Shown: positions 1 through 9,745, numbered from the stretch's first letter. The stretch: DNA of 64,000 nucleotides from an uncultured bacterium (GCA_905215935.1 CAJMRY010000004.1:124001-188000), one strand, 5' to 3'. Notes: generated from the letters alone by a model not told the origin. Program-made: numbers and translations.

Positions 1-93
1 AAGAACAGTTTATGTTGGTCAAAGTAACCTCACCTCTAAAATAGTGTAAATTTATAAATATATTTAATTATATTATGTATAATCTATTGTTTA

Positions 94-729
94 TTATACA
101 TTTTTAGAAAAATTTTTACAAAATTTATTTATTACACATTTTTCACATTTTGGATTTCTAGCTGTGCAGATATTACGTCCATGATAGATAAAAATATGAT
201 TTATATCTTTATAAAATTCTTTTGGAAAAAGTTTTAATAAATCTAATTCTATCTTGGAGGCATCAGTCTCTTTTGAAAATCCTATTTTATTAGATAATCT
301 TTTAGCATGTGTATCTACTGCAATTCCCTGTGGGTCGTTAAAAGCTTCTAACATCATAACATTTGCGGTTTTTCTTCCTACACCTGGTAATTTCATTAAA
401 TCTTCCATAGATTTCGGAACTTTACTGTTATATTGGTTTACTAATATATTAGCAGTAGCTTTTATATTTTTTGCTTTTGTTTTATAAAAGCCACATGGAT
501 GAATTAATTCTTCTAATCTAGATAATTCAATATTTGCAAAATCTTCAGGAGTATTATAATGTGAGAATATTGAGGGAGTTGTTTTATTTACTCTATCATC
601 TGTACATTGAGCAGATAATATAACTGCAATTAGTAATTCAAAAGGGGTTGTGTAATCTAAACTACATTTTGCATCTGGATAAGCACTTTTTAGAGTTTCT
701 ATAATATTTATTGCATCAGTTTTTTTCAT
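94..729 (-). CDS. nth: Endonuclease III (DNA glycosylase/AP lyase)
   Basis: Base-excision repair enzyme that removes oxidised pyrimidines and nicks the abasic site. The 211-residue product has the helix-hairpin-helix LPGVGRKTANVM with the catalytic lysine in GRKTA, the catalytic aspartate in VDTHAKRL, and a C-terminal C-x6-C-x2-C-x5-C iron-sulfur loop. Length is normal for the family. Three in-frame ATGs lie at the 5' end (774, 741, 729); 729 is chosen because AAAGGAA (741-747) lies 11 nt upstream of it, whereas it touches or follows the other two. Single gene; its neighbours are divergently transcribed small sporulation genes. Confidence 0.93.
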   Translation of the reverse strand: MKKTDAINIIETLKSAYPDAKCSLDYTTPFELLIAVILSAQCTDDRVNKTTPSIFSHYNTPEDFANIELSRLEELIHPCGFYKTKAKNIKATANILVNQYNSKVPKSMEDLMKLPGVGRKTANVMMLEAFNDPQGIAVDTHAKRLSNKIGFSKETDASKIELDLLKLFPKEFYKDINHIFIYHGRNICTARNPKCEKCVINKFCKNFSKNV

Positions 730-812
730 ATTTAAATTCATTCCTTTCATAAGAAATTTAAGTAACGATTCCATAATAATGTTAATATAATATATTAAGG
801 AGGTAATATATT

Positions 813-962
813 ATGTTTGGTGTATTGAAGAAAACTTTAGGTGTGTGTTTAATTGGGTTAGGACTTGGAATATTACTTGTATTATTACTTCCATTAACTG
901 GTTGGCTAATTGCTATAGGTTTAGCTGTTGTGGCTATAGGATTCATGTGGCTTGCATGTTAA
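813..962 (+). CDS. Small hydrophobic membrane protein, 49 residues
   Basis: Starts at ATG 813 after an excellent AAGGAGG (797-803). Two basic residues (KK) precede a long Gly/Leu/Val/Ile-rich stretch broken once by LPLTGW, so it probably forms one hairpin or two short membrane segments; it ends in WLAC. It is only 26 nt upstream of the SpoVM gene and almost certainly cotranscribed with it. I recognise no family. A sporulation role is inferred from the neighbour only. Confidence 0.6.
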   Translation: MFGVLKKTLGVCLIGLGLGILLVLLLPLTGWLIAIGLAVVAIGFMWLAC

Positions 963-988
963 ATGTTATAAAAAGAGGAGTGAAGAAT

Positions 989-1063
989 ATGACAATAGTA
1001 GTAAAAAGAGTGCCAAAATTTTTAAGAGGATTTGTGAAAATGATATTTGGCATAAAAGAATAA
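989..1063 (+). CDS. spoVM: Stage V sporulation protein M (24-residue amphipathic peptide)
   Basis: SpoVM is a tiny amphipathic helix that recognises the positively curved forespore membrane and anchors the coat ATPase SpoIVA. The ORF starts with ATG 989 after AGAGGAG and encodes 24 residues containing VVKRVPKFLRGFVKMIFG. It aligns without gaps to the recalled Bacillus subtilis SpoVM core (KLPKFLGGIVRAMLG): proline falls at residue 9 in both, followed by KFL, a hydrophobic/basic alternation and a late glycine. In B. subtilis spoVM also sits beside rpmB, as here (convergent). It is too short for most gene callers. Identification is by motif and synteny and is fairly strong. Confidence 0.85.
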   Translation: MTIVVKRVPKFLRGFVKMIFGIKE

Positions 1064-1080
1064 TACATAAGAAAAAATAA

Positions 1081-1108
1081 AAGTAGGCTGTTTTGCCTAC
1101 TTTTTTCT
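1081..1108 (+). terminator. Intrinsic terminator after spoVM
   Basis: Stem AAGTAGGC / GCCTACTT (1081-1088 with 1095-1102) with a 6-nt loop followed by a T run. Confidence 0.85.
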
Positions 1109-1152
1109 GTTCTAATATAAAGAATGTTTCTCTTTTTATACTAGAGTGATTT

Positions 1153-1200
1153 TATTAATTGCATAAATTTTTATTTAAATAAAAACTTATGCAATTAATA
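1153..1200. repeat. 48-nt near-perfect palindrome
   Basis: TATTAATTGCATAA at 1153 mirrors TTATGCAATTAATA at 1187-1200, with A/T-rich arms in between that also pair (TTTTTATTTAAATAAAAA). It lies in the convergent gap between spoVM and rpmB, followed 15 nt later by another hairpin. Possibly a bidirectional termination region, but it has no clear T tract. Confidence 0.6.
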
Positions 1201-1214
1201 TTTTAAAGCCATTA

Positions 1215-1273
1215 TTTTAAAATGTTCTAAGTAATGAAAATGTATTTATTTCATCATTTAGAACATTTTAAAA
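1215..1273. repeat. Long hairpin next to rpmB end
   Basis: TTTTAAAATGTTCTAA (1215-1230) pairs with TTTAGAACATTTTAAAA (1257-1273); a smaller ATGA/TCAT pair extends the stem inward. Position downstream of rpmB suggests termination on the minus strand; no U tract is obvious. Confidence 0.55.
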
Positions 1274-1295
1274 GTTCATTATTATTATTTTGTAA

Positions 1296-1493
1296 TTAAG
1301 CTCTTTTAACTTTTCCAGAACGTAAGCATTTAGCACATACAGAGATTCTTTTTGTTTCTCCATTTATAATAGCTTTAATTGTTCTTAAGTTTGGTTTCCA
1401 TGTTCTAGTAGCTCTTCTACTTACATGTGAACGAGCGATACTAATTTTATTACCATGAGATAATGATTTCTCACAAATTTCACATTTTGCCAT
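1296..1493 (-). CDS. rpmB: 50S ribosomal protein L28
   Basis: Ribosomal large-subunit protein L28, 65 residues. It begins MAKCEICEKSLSHGN and contains a second CAKC pair, so it is the zinc-binding (C+) form with two CxxC pairs. The L28 core SHVSRRATRTWKPNL is intact. ATG 1493 is chosen over the in-frame ATG at 1505 because a perfect AGGAGG (minus strand, 1505-1510) lies just upstream and MAKCEI is the family's usual N-terminus. Convergent with spoVM. Confidence 0.96.
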   Translation of the reverse strand: MAKCEICEKSLSHGNKISIARSHVSRRATRTWKPNLRTIKAIINGETKRISVCAKCLRSGKVKRA

Positions 1494-1597
1494 GATTAAT
1501 TGCACCTCCTATATGCATAATAAAATTGACTAAGTATAAGTTTATCATAACTTTTATAAAAAAACAAGTGCTTTTGAGGGATTTTTTTAAATTGTAA

Positions 1598-1619
1598 GCA
1601 CTAATTAGTGAATTAGTGC
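1598..1619 (+). other. Stem-loop in the rpmB/GH18 intergenic region
   Basis: GCACTAATT (1598-1606) and AATTAGTGC (1611-1619) form a perfect 9-bp stem with AGTG loop. It lies between the divergent rpmB and GH18 genes; not followed by a T run. Function unknown. Confidence 0.5.
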
Positions 1620-1754
1620 CTACAGTTTAGACTTACTTAAAAAATGTAAAATCATAAATAGTAATAAAATTTAATATAAGTATTCCCGAAAAAAAGATTT
1701 TATGATATAGTAAAAAAGGTTTTTAAAAGATATTTTGCAAAGGATGGAAGAAAA

Positions 1755-3455
1755 ATGGAAAAAAAGAAAAATAATTTTATAAAAAAATTTTTTATAGTAT
1801 GTGTAATAATGGCGATAGTATTATTTATATTAATGGTTGCGCCAGATTATATAAAGGAATCAAACAATAAACTTAACATAATCATAAACTATACAGATGT
1901 AACAGACAGTATGAAGCAAGAGGCATATATTGATGAAAGTGGAAACTTATATTTAAGTAATGATGATATAAAAAATTTTTATGATGAATATATTTATTAT
2001 GATGAAAAATATGACCAGATTATTACAAGTTCAGATACAAAACTTGCGAGATTGCTTATAGGACAAAATGAAAAAATAGTAAATGGTGAAGAATCATTAA
2101 TGAATGCAGAAGTTAAAGAAATTGAAGGAAAGTTTTTTATTCCTTTTTCTGAACTCCAAGATGTTTATAATGTTAAAGCAACATATATAGAAGAAACTAA
2201 TACATTTGTTTTAGATTCTTTAGATAGAAAATTAGAAACAGCGACTAGTTTAGATAAAAATAAGGTTAAATATAAACCTACAATATTTTCAAAAACAGTT
2301 GATGAATTAGAAAAGGGAGAAGAAGTTTATATAGTTCAAACAAAATCCGATGATTCAGAATACACATCAAAAGGTTATATAAAAGTAAGAACTAGAACAG
2401 GAAAACTTGGATATATAAAGCAAGATTCTATTTCTGAAAAAGTTACATCAAGAGAAGCTAAAATAGTAAATAAGCAAATAGAAGGAAAAGTTAGTTTAGT
2501 TTGGGAGTATTTTTCTGAATATGGACATGCACCAGATAGAAAAGGAACTACTATTGAAGGTGTTAATGTGGTCTCACCTTCATTTTTTACTTTAGAAAAA
2601 TTAGGAAAAGGTAATCTTCTAGAGAATGTTGGAACAAGTGGAGAAGAGTATATTAAATGGGCACATTCTAATGGATATAAAGTATGGCCATTGTTTTCTA
2701 ATGATTCAATGAAAGAAACAACATCAGAAATAATGAAAGATTACAAATTAAGAGAAAAATTAATTAACCAAATTGTAGATAAAGTAAAAAAGTATAATTT
2801 AGATGGAGTGAATATTGATTTCGAATATATGAAAGAAGAAGATAGAGATTTATTTTCAAGATTTATAATAGAACTTACACCAAGAATTAAAAGTTTAGGA
2901 AAGGTTGTATCAGTTGATGTAACAGCACCTGATGGCTCGCCAGATTGGTCTTTATGTTTTGATAGAAATGTTATAGGAAATGTTGCAGATTATATTATGT
3001 TTATGGCATATGATCAGCATGGGGAGTATGTTAAAACAGAAGGAGAAGAAGGAACTGTTGCAGGATTTGATTGGGTAGAATTAAACATAAATAAATTTTT
3101 GGGCACACAAGAAGAGGTATCATCAGAAAAATTGGTTCTTGGAATGCCTTTCTATACAAGACTTTGGAAAGTTAAAAATGGAGAAGTAACAAGTTCTGTA
3201 GTAACTATGAAGAATATAGAAAAATCTATTCCAGAAGGAGTAACAAAAGAGTGGGATGAGATATTAAAACAAAATTACATACAATATGAAAAAGATGGAG
3301 CTATCTGCAAAATGTGGATAGAAGACGAAAGTTCAATAAAAGAAAAGTTATCATTAGTAAATAAATATAATCTAGCAGGTTCTTCTTACTGGGTTAAGGA
3401 TTTTGAGTCTGAAAGTATATGGAATATAATAAAACAAGAATTAAACAAGGAATAA
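1755..3455 (+). CDS. Membrane-anchored GH18 (chitinase-like) enzyme with SH3-type domain
   Basis: 566 residues. N-terminal KKKNNFIKKFF followed by one hydrophobic segment (about residues 12-30) is an uncleaved anchor or signal peptide. Residues about 40-165 resemble the copper-amine-oxidase-like/cell-wall domain seen before such catalytic domains, about 170-225 is an SH3-like module (GYIKVRTRTGKLGYIK), and about 245-560 a glycoside hydrolase 18 barrel. The GH18 active-site signature DGVNIDFEYM gives the DxxDxE-type catalytic acid; SYW near the end fits the barrel's terminal tryptophan. Related enzymes act on spore cortex peptidoglycan (SleL/YaaH type) or cell-wall N-acetylglucosamine; which one is not decided by sequence. 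Monocistronic, start preceded by AAAGGATGG. Confidence 0.85.
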   Translation: MEKKKNNFIKKFFIVCVIMAIVLFILMVAPDYIKESNNKLNIIINYTDVTDSMKQEAYIDESGNLYLSNDDIKNFYDEYIYYDEKYDQIITSSDTKLARLLIGQNEKIVNGEESLMNAEVKEIEGKFFIPFSELQDVYNVKATYIEETNTFVLDSLDRKLETATSLDKNKVKYKPTIFSKTVDELEKGEEVYIVQTKSDDSEYTSKGYIKVRTRTGKLGYIKQDSISEKVTSREAKIVNKQIEGKVSLVWEYFSEYGHAPDRKGTTIEGVNVVSPSFFTLEKLGKGNLLENVGTSGEEYIKWAHSNGYKVWPLFSNDSMKETTSEIMKDYKLREKLINQIVDKVKKYNLDGVNIDFEYMKEEDRDLFSRFIIELTPRIKSLGKVVSVDVTAPDGSPDWSLCFDRNVIGNVADYIMFMAYDQHGEYVKTEGEEGTVAGFDWVELNINKFLGTQEEVSSEKLVLGMPFYTRLWKVKNGEVTSSVVTMKNIEKSIPEGVTKEWDEILKQNYIQYEKDGAICKMWIEDESSIKEKLSLVNKYNLAGSSYWVKDFESESIWNIIKQELNKE

Positions 3456-3461
3456 ATTTTA

Positions 3462-3510
3462 ATTACCTAAATATAATATAAAACAAATTATATTATATTT
3501 AGGTGATTTT
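3462..3510 (+). terminator. Terminator hairpin whose 3' arm carries the next gene's ribosome site
   Basis: ATTACCTAAATATAATATAA and TTATATTATATTTAGGTGAT form a stem of about 20 bp followed by TTTTTTT. The AGGTGA in the 3' arm is also the only Shine-Dalgarno sequence for the ATG at 3514, so any transcript reading through would hide its own ribosome site. Confidence 0.75.
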
Positions 3511-3513
3511 TTT

Positions 3514-4543
3514 ATGAAAGAAAAAAGTGTAAAAATGTATTTAAAAGAATGTATGAGTAAATTAGAGGTTTGGAAGTATAATGATTTAATAAAATTGCAT
3601 AATAAAGTAAAATTAGGGCAAGCAAAAAAGATATATAATTTTTTCCTTCGAATTCTTATTAATATTAATTTCTATTTTAAGATTTTTAAAGGAAAAATAG
3701 AAATAGAGAAAATTAAAGATGGAAGTTTATTTTGTATAATTCCAATAAACATTGATAAAATAGAAGGTAAAAGTAGTAATAAATTTATTTATTATTTATA
3801 TAAGAAATGTGTTAAGAATATTGAAAAAAATATTATTAAATATAATGTGAAATTTATTGTTTTATCTAAAAAGATAAAGAGATTAGAAAAAATAAAAGAT
3901 ATGTGTATATGCAATAAAGTGAAAATTTTAGATGGAAAATATTTATTAAAAATTATGCTAGCAGATGTATTAGAGCATATTTTGAATACTAGAAATGAAA
4001 AATTAGAAACTCAAAATATACATATAGTAATAAATCAAAATAGTGAGATTAATATCAATTTATTAGAATATATATCTGGAAGAGTTAAAAGTGTAAATAT
4101 TGTAACAAAACAAATAAGAAATTTTCGGAAGACTAGAAAAGTATTTATATGAAAAAAAAGGAATTATGATATCTGTTTCAAATAATAAAAAGAGAAGTCT
4201 TCAAAAAGCTAAAATAATTATTAATTTTGATTTACAAAATGAAGAGCTTTCTAATTATCAAATAAATCGTAATGCTATGATTATAAATTTAAGTCATAAT
4301 GTAATAACAATGGAGAAGTCTTTTAATGGAATAATTATTAATTCTATGGAAATTATAAATACAAATTATCAAATAAGAAATTACTATTTATTTGAACATA
4401 TAGAGTTATATGAAAGCTATATATTTGAAGAAAAAAAGTTTGATAAAGTTTTAGAAAAAATAGAGAAAGATAGTATAATAATTAAAGGTTTGTTAGGAGA
4501 AAGAGGAATAATCCAAAATATGGAATATATAAAAATTGCTTGA
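3514..4543 (+). CDS. Conserved-type protein of unknown function, read through a CGG +1 frameshift
   Basis: 342 residues if the C at 4126 is skipped. The zero frame runs to 4125, meets CGG, and would stop after seven more codons; reading GGA at 4127 continues without interruption to the stop at 4541-4543. The junction reads KQIRNF-GRLEKYLYEKKGI. The N-terminal third is lysine/isoleucine-rich; the second half alternates beta-like hydrophobic runs (IIINFD, MIINLSHN, GIIINSMEI) suggestive of a Rossmann-like fold. I do not recognise the family. It lies between a GH18 gene and greA and has typical native codon use. Confidence 0.65.
4126..4129 (+). other. CGGA +1 frameshift site (gene at 3514, Gly205)
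   Basis: In-frame TTT CGG A. Skipping C gives GGA and restores the downstream frame. Confidence 0.75.
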
Positions 4544-4632
4544 CAAATTAGAGAAACTAGATTAATATATGTAAGAATTTAAAATTACGAACTTACATAA
4601 GTACAATTTTTTTATACACAAGGAGGAAAAAT

Positions 4633-5109
4633 ATGGACGATAAAGAAGTAATATTAACACAAGAAGGTTATGAAAATCTAGAAAAAGAATTAGATTATTT
4701 AAAAACTGAGAAAAGAGCTGAAATAGCAGAAAGAATAAAAGTTGCTCTAGGATTTGGTGATTTATCTGAAAATTCTGAATATGATGAAGCAAAAGGTGCT
4801 CAAGCAGAAAATGAGAACAAAATTGTAGAGTTAGAAAATAAATTAAGACATGCAAAAATTATAGATGAATCAGAAATAGATACAAAAACTGTTCAAGTTG
4901 GAAATACAGTAAAATTATTTGATATGGAATTTGAAGAAGAAGTTTGCTATACTATAGTAGGTTCTACAGAAGTTGATTTAAGCTTAAATAGAATCTCAAA
5001 CGAATCTCCAATAGGTACTGCACTTTTAGGTGCTAAAAAGAATCAAGTAGTTGAAGTTCAAGCGCCAGCTGGAGCAATGAAATATAAGGTTTTAGCTATA
5101 ACCAAATAA
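4633..5109 (+). CDS. greA: Transcription elongation factor GreA
   Basis: 158 residues, the normal GreA length. It rescues backtracked RNA polymerase by stimulating transcript cleavage. The N-terminal coiled coil carries the acidic tip GDLSENSEYDEAK with the conserved D and E that reach the polymerase active site; the C-terminal FKBP-like domain ends SPIGTALLGAKKNQVVEV. ATG 4633 follows AAGGAGG with ideal spacing. Monocistronic, with its own downstream hairpin. Confidence 0.96.
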   Translation: MDDKEVILTQEGYENLEKELDYLKTEKRAEIAERIKVALGFGDLSENSEYDEAKGAQAENENKIVELENKLRHAKIIDESEIDTKTVQVGNTVKLFDMEFEEEVCYTIVGSTEVDLSLNRISNESPIGTALLGAKKNQVVEVQAPAGAMKYKVLAITK

Positions 5110-5190
5110 AGTAAATATAAATTAAAAATATCTTATATGATTAAAAATTTAAACAGTATGAATTTTAAATTTTAATTATATAATTAAAAT

Positions 5191-5235
5191 AAGTCATAGA
5201 AATTTTAACAAATTTTTATGACTTGTATTTTTTTA
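5191..5235 (+). terminator. Terminator after greA
   Basis: AAGTCATA (5191-5198) pairs with TATGACTT (5217-5224), followed by a T-rich tract. Confidence 0.7.
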
Positions 5236-5252
5236 AAGAGAAAAATATTACC

Positions 5253-5412
5253 GCCTCAAAAAGGATACTATATATAAATTTAAATCAATCTTGAAGTGAG
5301 GCAAGTAAGAGCAGTTAGTTACTTTTATACCACGCAGTTTAGGTAGAAGAGTAGGCTAAGGTAGTACCATCGGCGATTGGTTTAAATTTATATATAGTAT
5401 CCTTTTTGAGGC
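5253..5412. ncRNA. Structured repeat element, copy 1 (38-bp arms around a conserved 84-nt core)
   Basis: Arms 5253-5290 and 5375-5412 are complementary over all 38 positions (one T-G wobble). They enclose an 84-nt core (5291-5374) that is almost the same as the core of the copy at 22216, including GTTAGTTACTTTTATA, CACGCAGTTTAGGTAG and CCATCGGCGATTG. The arms share no sequence with the other copy's arms beyond the last few bases, yet have the same length and pairing. Flanks TTACC before and GCTAGTRT across the end are shared. It fills most of the 332-nt gap between greA and deoD. Strand is uncertain; class not recognised. Structured RNA or fold-back mobile DNA are both possible. Confidence 0.7.
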
Positions 5413-5441
5413 TAGTGTATACTGTTAAATGGATTGTGAAT

Positions 5442-6162
5442 TTAAATTTTTAAAGAGCTTTCTAGTGCTAGATGTATCATATCGTTTAAGGATTTTTCTC
5501 TTGCTTCTGATGAGATTTCTTGTTTTTTATAATGAGAATCTACAACAGTTAGTAGGCAAGCAGCTTTTTTGTTTAGATATTTTGCTGTATAGAATAATGC
5601 AAAAGCTTCCATTTCGGCTCCAATAATATTTAATTCTTTAGGAAATCTCGAAATTAAATCATCTATACTTTCAACATAGTAATCAAAACATTCACCGCAT
5701 AGAGTATTTCCTTTTACATATGGAATTTTAATTTCTTTTGCTGTTTCTTCGATTAGATTATTTAGTGTTAAATCTGCTTCTGCTATATGTTCTTCTTTTC
5801 CATGTAGAGCTTTAGCAAAGTTTCCTTCTGTATAGGTTTTATCTACTAAGATAGTATCGAATATGTTTAAGTCTTCTGTATATGCTCCGACAAGAGCCAA
5901 TTCTAATAATATTTTCTACATCATAAAATTTGTATAATTCATAACAGTAAATTCCTATACTTGGCATACCCATTCCAGAAGCAAATACTGTTATTTCCTT
6001 ATCCTTGTATGTTCCTGTATATCCATAAATATTTCTTACAGAATTGATAAGTCTTGCATTCTCTAAGAAGTTTTCTGCAATATATTTTGCTCTTAATGGA
6101 TCACCTGGCATTAATATTGTTTTTGCGATATCATCTTTTTTTGAACTAATATGTGGTGTCAT
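5442..6162 (-). CDS. deoD: Purine-nucleoside phosphorylase DeoD-type, with a CGG +1 frameshift
   Basis: 239 residues if one C (5889) is skipped. Phosphorolysis of purine (deoxy)ribonucleosides in salvage. N-terminal MTPHISSKKDDIAKTILMPG with GDPLRAK (phosphate binding), SGMGMPSIGIY, then the junction IIRIGSC-GAYTEDL, which restores the family motif GTCGA. The second half has GAEMEAFALF (ribose-binding Met-Glu) and LTVVDSHYK. Without the skip the frame would end 15 codons after CGG. ATG 6162 follows AAGGAGG. Everything else is intact, so this is not an ordinary pseudogene. Confidence 0.88.
5886..5889 (-). other. CGGA +1 frameshift site (deoD, Gly92)
   Basis: In-frame TGT CGG A on the minus strand. 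Skipping C gives Gly of the SCGAY motif. Confidence 0.82.
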
Positions 6163-6297
6163 AAAGTACCTCCTTATAATTTTAATAAAGATAAAATATA
6201 TATTTTTTTTAGTATTGTCAATATTTTATTAAAAAATAATAAAAGTTTTGATTAGTAACAATGAAAATGATATTATATTTTAATTTATAAAAAAACA

Positions 6298-6383
6298 TTG
6301 AAACTTGATAAAATAAGTGTTAAAATAATAATAGATTTAAAAAAAACCGCATTTTTTGTAGGGATTTTTTAAATCTTTTTTTA
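6298..6383 (+). promoter_or_regulatory. Candidate promoter followed at once by a terminator hairpin upstream of pyrG
   Basis: TTGAAA (6298-6303), 17 nt, TAAAAT (6321-6326), then AGATTTAAAAAA (6333-6344) pairing with TTTTTTAAATCT (6365-6376) and a T run. No gene lies on this strand between promoter and terminator, so it is either a short RNA or a transcription attenuator for pyrG, whose transcription in other Gram-positives is controlled by leader termination. This is inference. Confidence 0.45.
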
Positions 6384-6412
6384 TTTAAATAAAGAATTGC
6401 TAGTAATCTAAA

Positions 6413-6440
6413 TTGACAATTGATTTCAAAAGCATAATAA
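6413..6440 (+). promoter_or_regulatory. Second candidate pyrG promoter
   Basis: TTGACA (6413-6418), 16 nt, TAATAA (6435-6440), 110 nt upstream of the pyrG start. Confidence 0.5.
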
Positions 6441-6513
6441 AATTAGTAATTAAACAGAGTAGTACGAATCTGATTTTGCTATAAATTATAAGTACATCTA
6501 GATTAAGAATTAA

Positions 6514-8148
<1,635 letters not shown>

Positions 8149-8295
8149 GGGAAGAACTATTTTGAATTGATAGAAAATAAGTTGAATAAGATAATATAAT
8201 TGTATAAATAGTGTATGTATACAATCTATAAATACATAATATTTTACAAAAATGTTAAAAATATTACGAAAATATTACAGGAATATAGCACAATA

Positions 8296-8324
8296 TTGCA
8301 TAACGATATGAAATATGATATAAT
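8296..8324 (+). promoter_or_regulatory. Sigma-A promoter of the lrgAB-like operon
   Basis: TTGCAT (8296-8301), 17 nt, TATAAT (8319-8324), about 100 nt ahead of the first gene. Confidence 0.7.
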
Positions 8325-8421
8325 AGTTACATAAATTGGCAGTAGAAAATCCAAAATGTTTCAATAATTTGAGATAAGCTACTTACAATTTAAATTTTGA
8401 GGTCTAGAAAGGAAGGAAAAT

Positions 8422-8862
8422 ATGAAAAATGACAGCACAGCCTCGAAGAAACCAGAAGCGACCAAAGATGCACCTATGATGGTGCAAATTCTCATTTTAG
8501 CATTGATATGCTTTGTGGGAGAACTCATGGCAGCAATTATTCCAATCAATTGCAGTAGCCCTGTATATGACTTTGTAATTGTGTATGTACTGTTGCAATT
8601 CAAAGTTATAAAGCTTGAGTGGATTGAAAAGCTTAGCAATATCCTGGCAGGATGTATGTTGTTAGCTTTTGTCCCAGGAACAGTAAGTATTATTGATGAG
8701 ATGGAACAGCTTTTGCAGATGATTTTTCCTGCATTGATTGCATCTACACTTGGTTCAGTAATTGTACTTGCTGTATCTGGATGTACAGTGCAGGGGTTGA
8801 TGTGGTTGATTAAAAAGCTGAAAGGAGACTGTAATGGAAGTAATGGAAATTGTAAAGAATAG
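8422..8862 (+). CDS. lrgA: CidA/LrgA family membrane protein
   Basis: 146 residues. After a charged N-terminus (residues 1-18) come four hydrophobic segments (about 22-42, 48-62, 75-95, 103-130) in the LrgA pattern: a first helix, AAIIPI, PVYDFVIVYVLLQFKVI, then LAGCMLLAFVPGTVSII. LrgA/CidA proteins are holin-like and act with LrgB in murein hydrolase control or pyruvate/metabolite export. The pair overlaps and is cotranscribed. Codon use (CTC, GTC, GGC, CTG-rich) is less AT-biased than neighbours, suggesting acquisition from a relative. Confidence 0.75.
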   Translation: MKNDSTASKKPEATKDAPMMVQILILALICFVGELMAAIIPINCSSPVYDFVIVYVLLQFKVIKLEWIEKLSNILAGCMLLAFVPGTVSIIDEMEQLLQMIFPALIASTLGSVIVLAVSGCTVQGLMWLIKKLKGDCNGSNGNCKE

Positions 8863-9535
8863 TGAGTTTTTTTGGATCATGATCACTGTTGCAGGCTTTA
8901 TGCTTGGTTCTATTTTGAACAAGAGATTCAAGACAGTTCTTTTTAATGAACTGCTTATGTCAGTAGTAACTGTAATTATTGTAATGAAAATTACAAATAC
9001 TAATTACGAGACCTATATTGGTGGAGGAAAGTATATTAGCTTTCTCTTGACTCCTGCAACTGCTGCGTTGGGTGTAAAGTTGTACAAAAACATTCATGAG
9101 ATTGGAAAAAATGCAATTCCGATTATCAGTGGAATTATTTTTGGAATGCTTTCATCTTTTGTAGCGATGTTTATACTGAAGACAATCTTCAGTTTGACAG
9201 CAGAACAGTATGCCACAATTTTACCAAAATCGATAACTGCAGCTATTGCTAAGGGTGTATCAGAGTCACTGAATGGTAATATTGCGATAACTACAGCTAC
9301 GGTCATTTTAACTGGTGTGATTATTGGGGTATTTGGTAAATTGTTAGTTAAGCTATTTAAGATTAAAAATCCAATTGCCATGGGAGTTGCACTTGGTAGT
9401 GCTGGACATGGGCAGGGAACAGCTTTAGCACTTAAACAGTCTGAGACAGCAGGTGCTGTTGCTAGTTTGTCAATGTGTCTTAGTGCACTTGCAACTGTTA
9501 TTATTGCACCGATTTGGTTTGGATTTACAGTGTAA
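8834..9535 (+). CDS. lrgB: CidB/LrgB family membrane protein
   Basis: 233 residues with six or so hydrophobic segments. Family landmarks are ISFLLTPATAALGVKLY, LPKSITAAIAKGVSESLNG and GVALGSAGHGQGTALAL, matching the LrgB pattern of PATVALA, PKSVTTPIA and GTASHAIGTA. Works with the LrgA-like partner. ATG 8834 lies inside the end of the upstream gene (29-nt overlap) after AAAGGAGA, indicating translational coupling. Same mildly GC-richer composition as its partner. Confidence 0.82.
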   Translation: MEVMEIVKNSEFFWIMITVAGFMLGSILNKRFKTVLFNELLMSVVTVIIVMKITNTNYETYIGGGKYISFLLTPATAALGVKLYKNIHEIGKNAIPIISGIIFGMLSSFVAMFILKTIFSLTAEQYATILPKSITAAIAKGVSESLNGNIAITTATVILTGVIIGVFGKLLVKLFKIKNPIAMGVALGSAGHGQGTALALKQSETAGAVASLSMCLSALATVIIAPIWFGFTV

Positions 9536-9545
9536 ACGAGAAATT

Positions 9546-9585
9546 GGGGAGATTAACCTTGAAGTTTTCTCCTCATTTTTTTTTG
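9546..9585 (+). terminator. Terminator after lrgB
   Basis: GGGGAGA (9546-9552) pairs with TCTCCTC (9568-9574), followed by a long T tract. Confidence 0.75.
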
Positions 9586-9620
9586 TTTTGTGAAAAATAT
9601 GTGAAAAATAAAATTATATA

Positions 9621-9647
9621 TTGACTTTTTAACAAATAGGGTATAAA
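9621..9647 (+). promoter_or_regulatory. groESL promoter
   Basis: TTGACT (9621-9626), 15-nt spacer, TATAAA (9642-9647), directly followed by the CIRCE operator. Confidence 0.65.
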
Positions 9648-9650
9648 TTA

Positions 9651-9677
9651 TTAGCAGTCTAAATAAAAGACTGCTAA
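9651..9677 (+). promoter_or_regulatory. CIRCE operator (HrcA binding site)
   Basis: TTAGCAGTC, nine bases, GACTGCTAA: the CIRCE inverted repeat with exactly nine spacer bases. The seventh base of each arm differs from the usual TTAGCACTC in a compensating way, so the palindrome is kept. It implies HrcA heat-shock control of groES-groEL. Confidence 0.92.
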
Positions 9678-9745
9678 TTTTTCACGAATATTATTACAAA
9701 AATAAGAATATAATATTCGTAAGCAAAAAAGAGGAGGTAATGTAA

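Noticed and set aside
5253..5412. T-box, purine/TPP/cobalamin/c-di-GMP riboswitch, tmRNA or integron attC site
   Set aside because: The core lacks the signature sequences of these classes, and the 38-bp perfect arms with unrelated sequences between copies do not fit them. It also is not followed by a consistent gene type.
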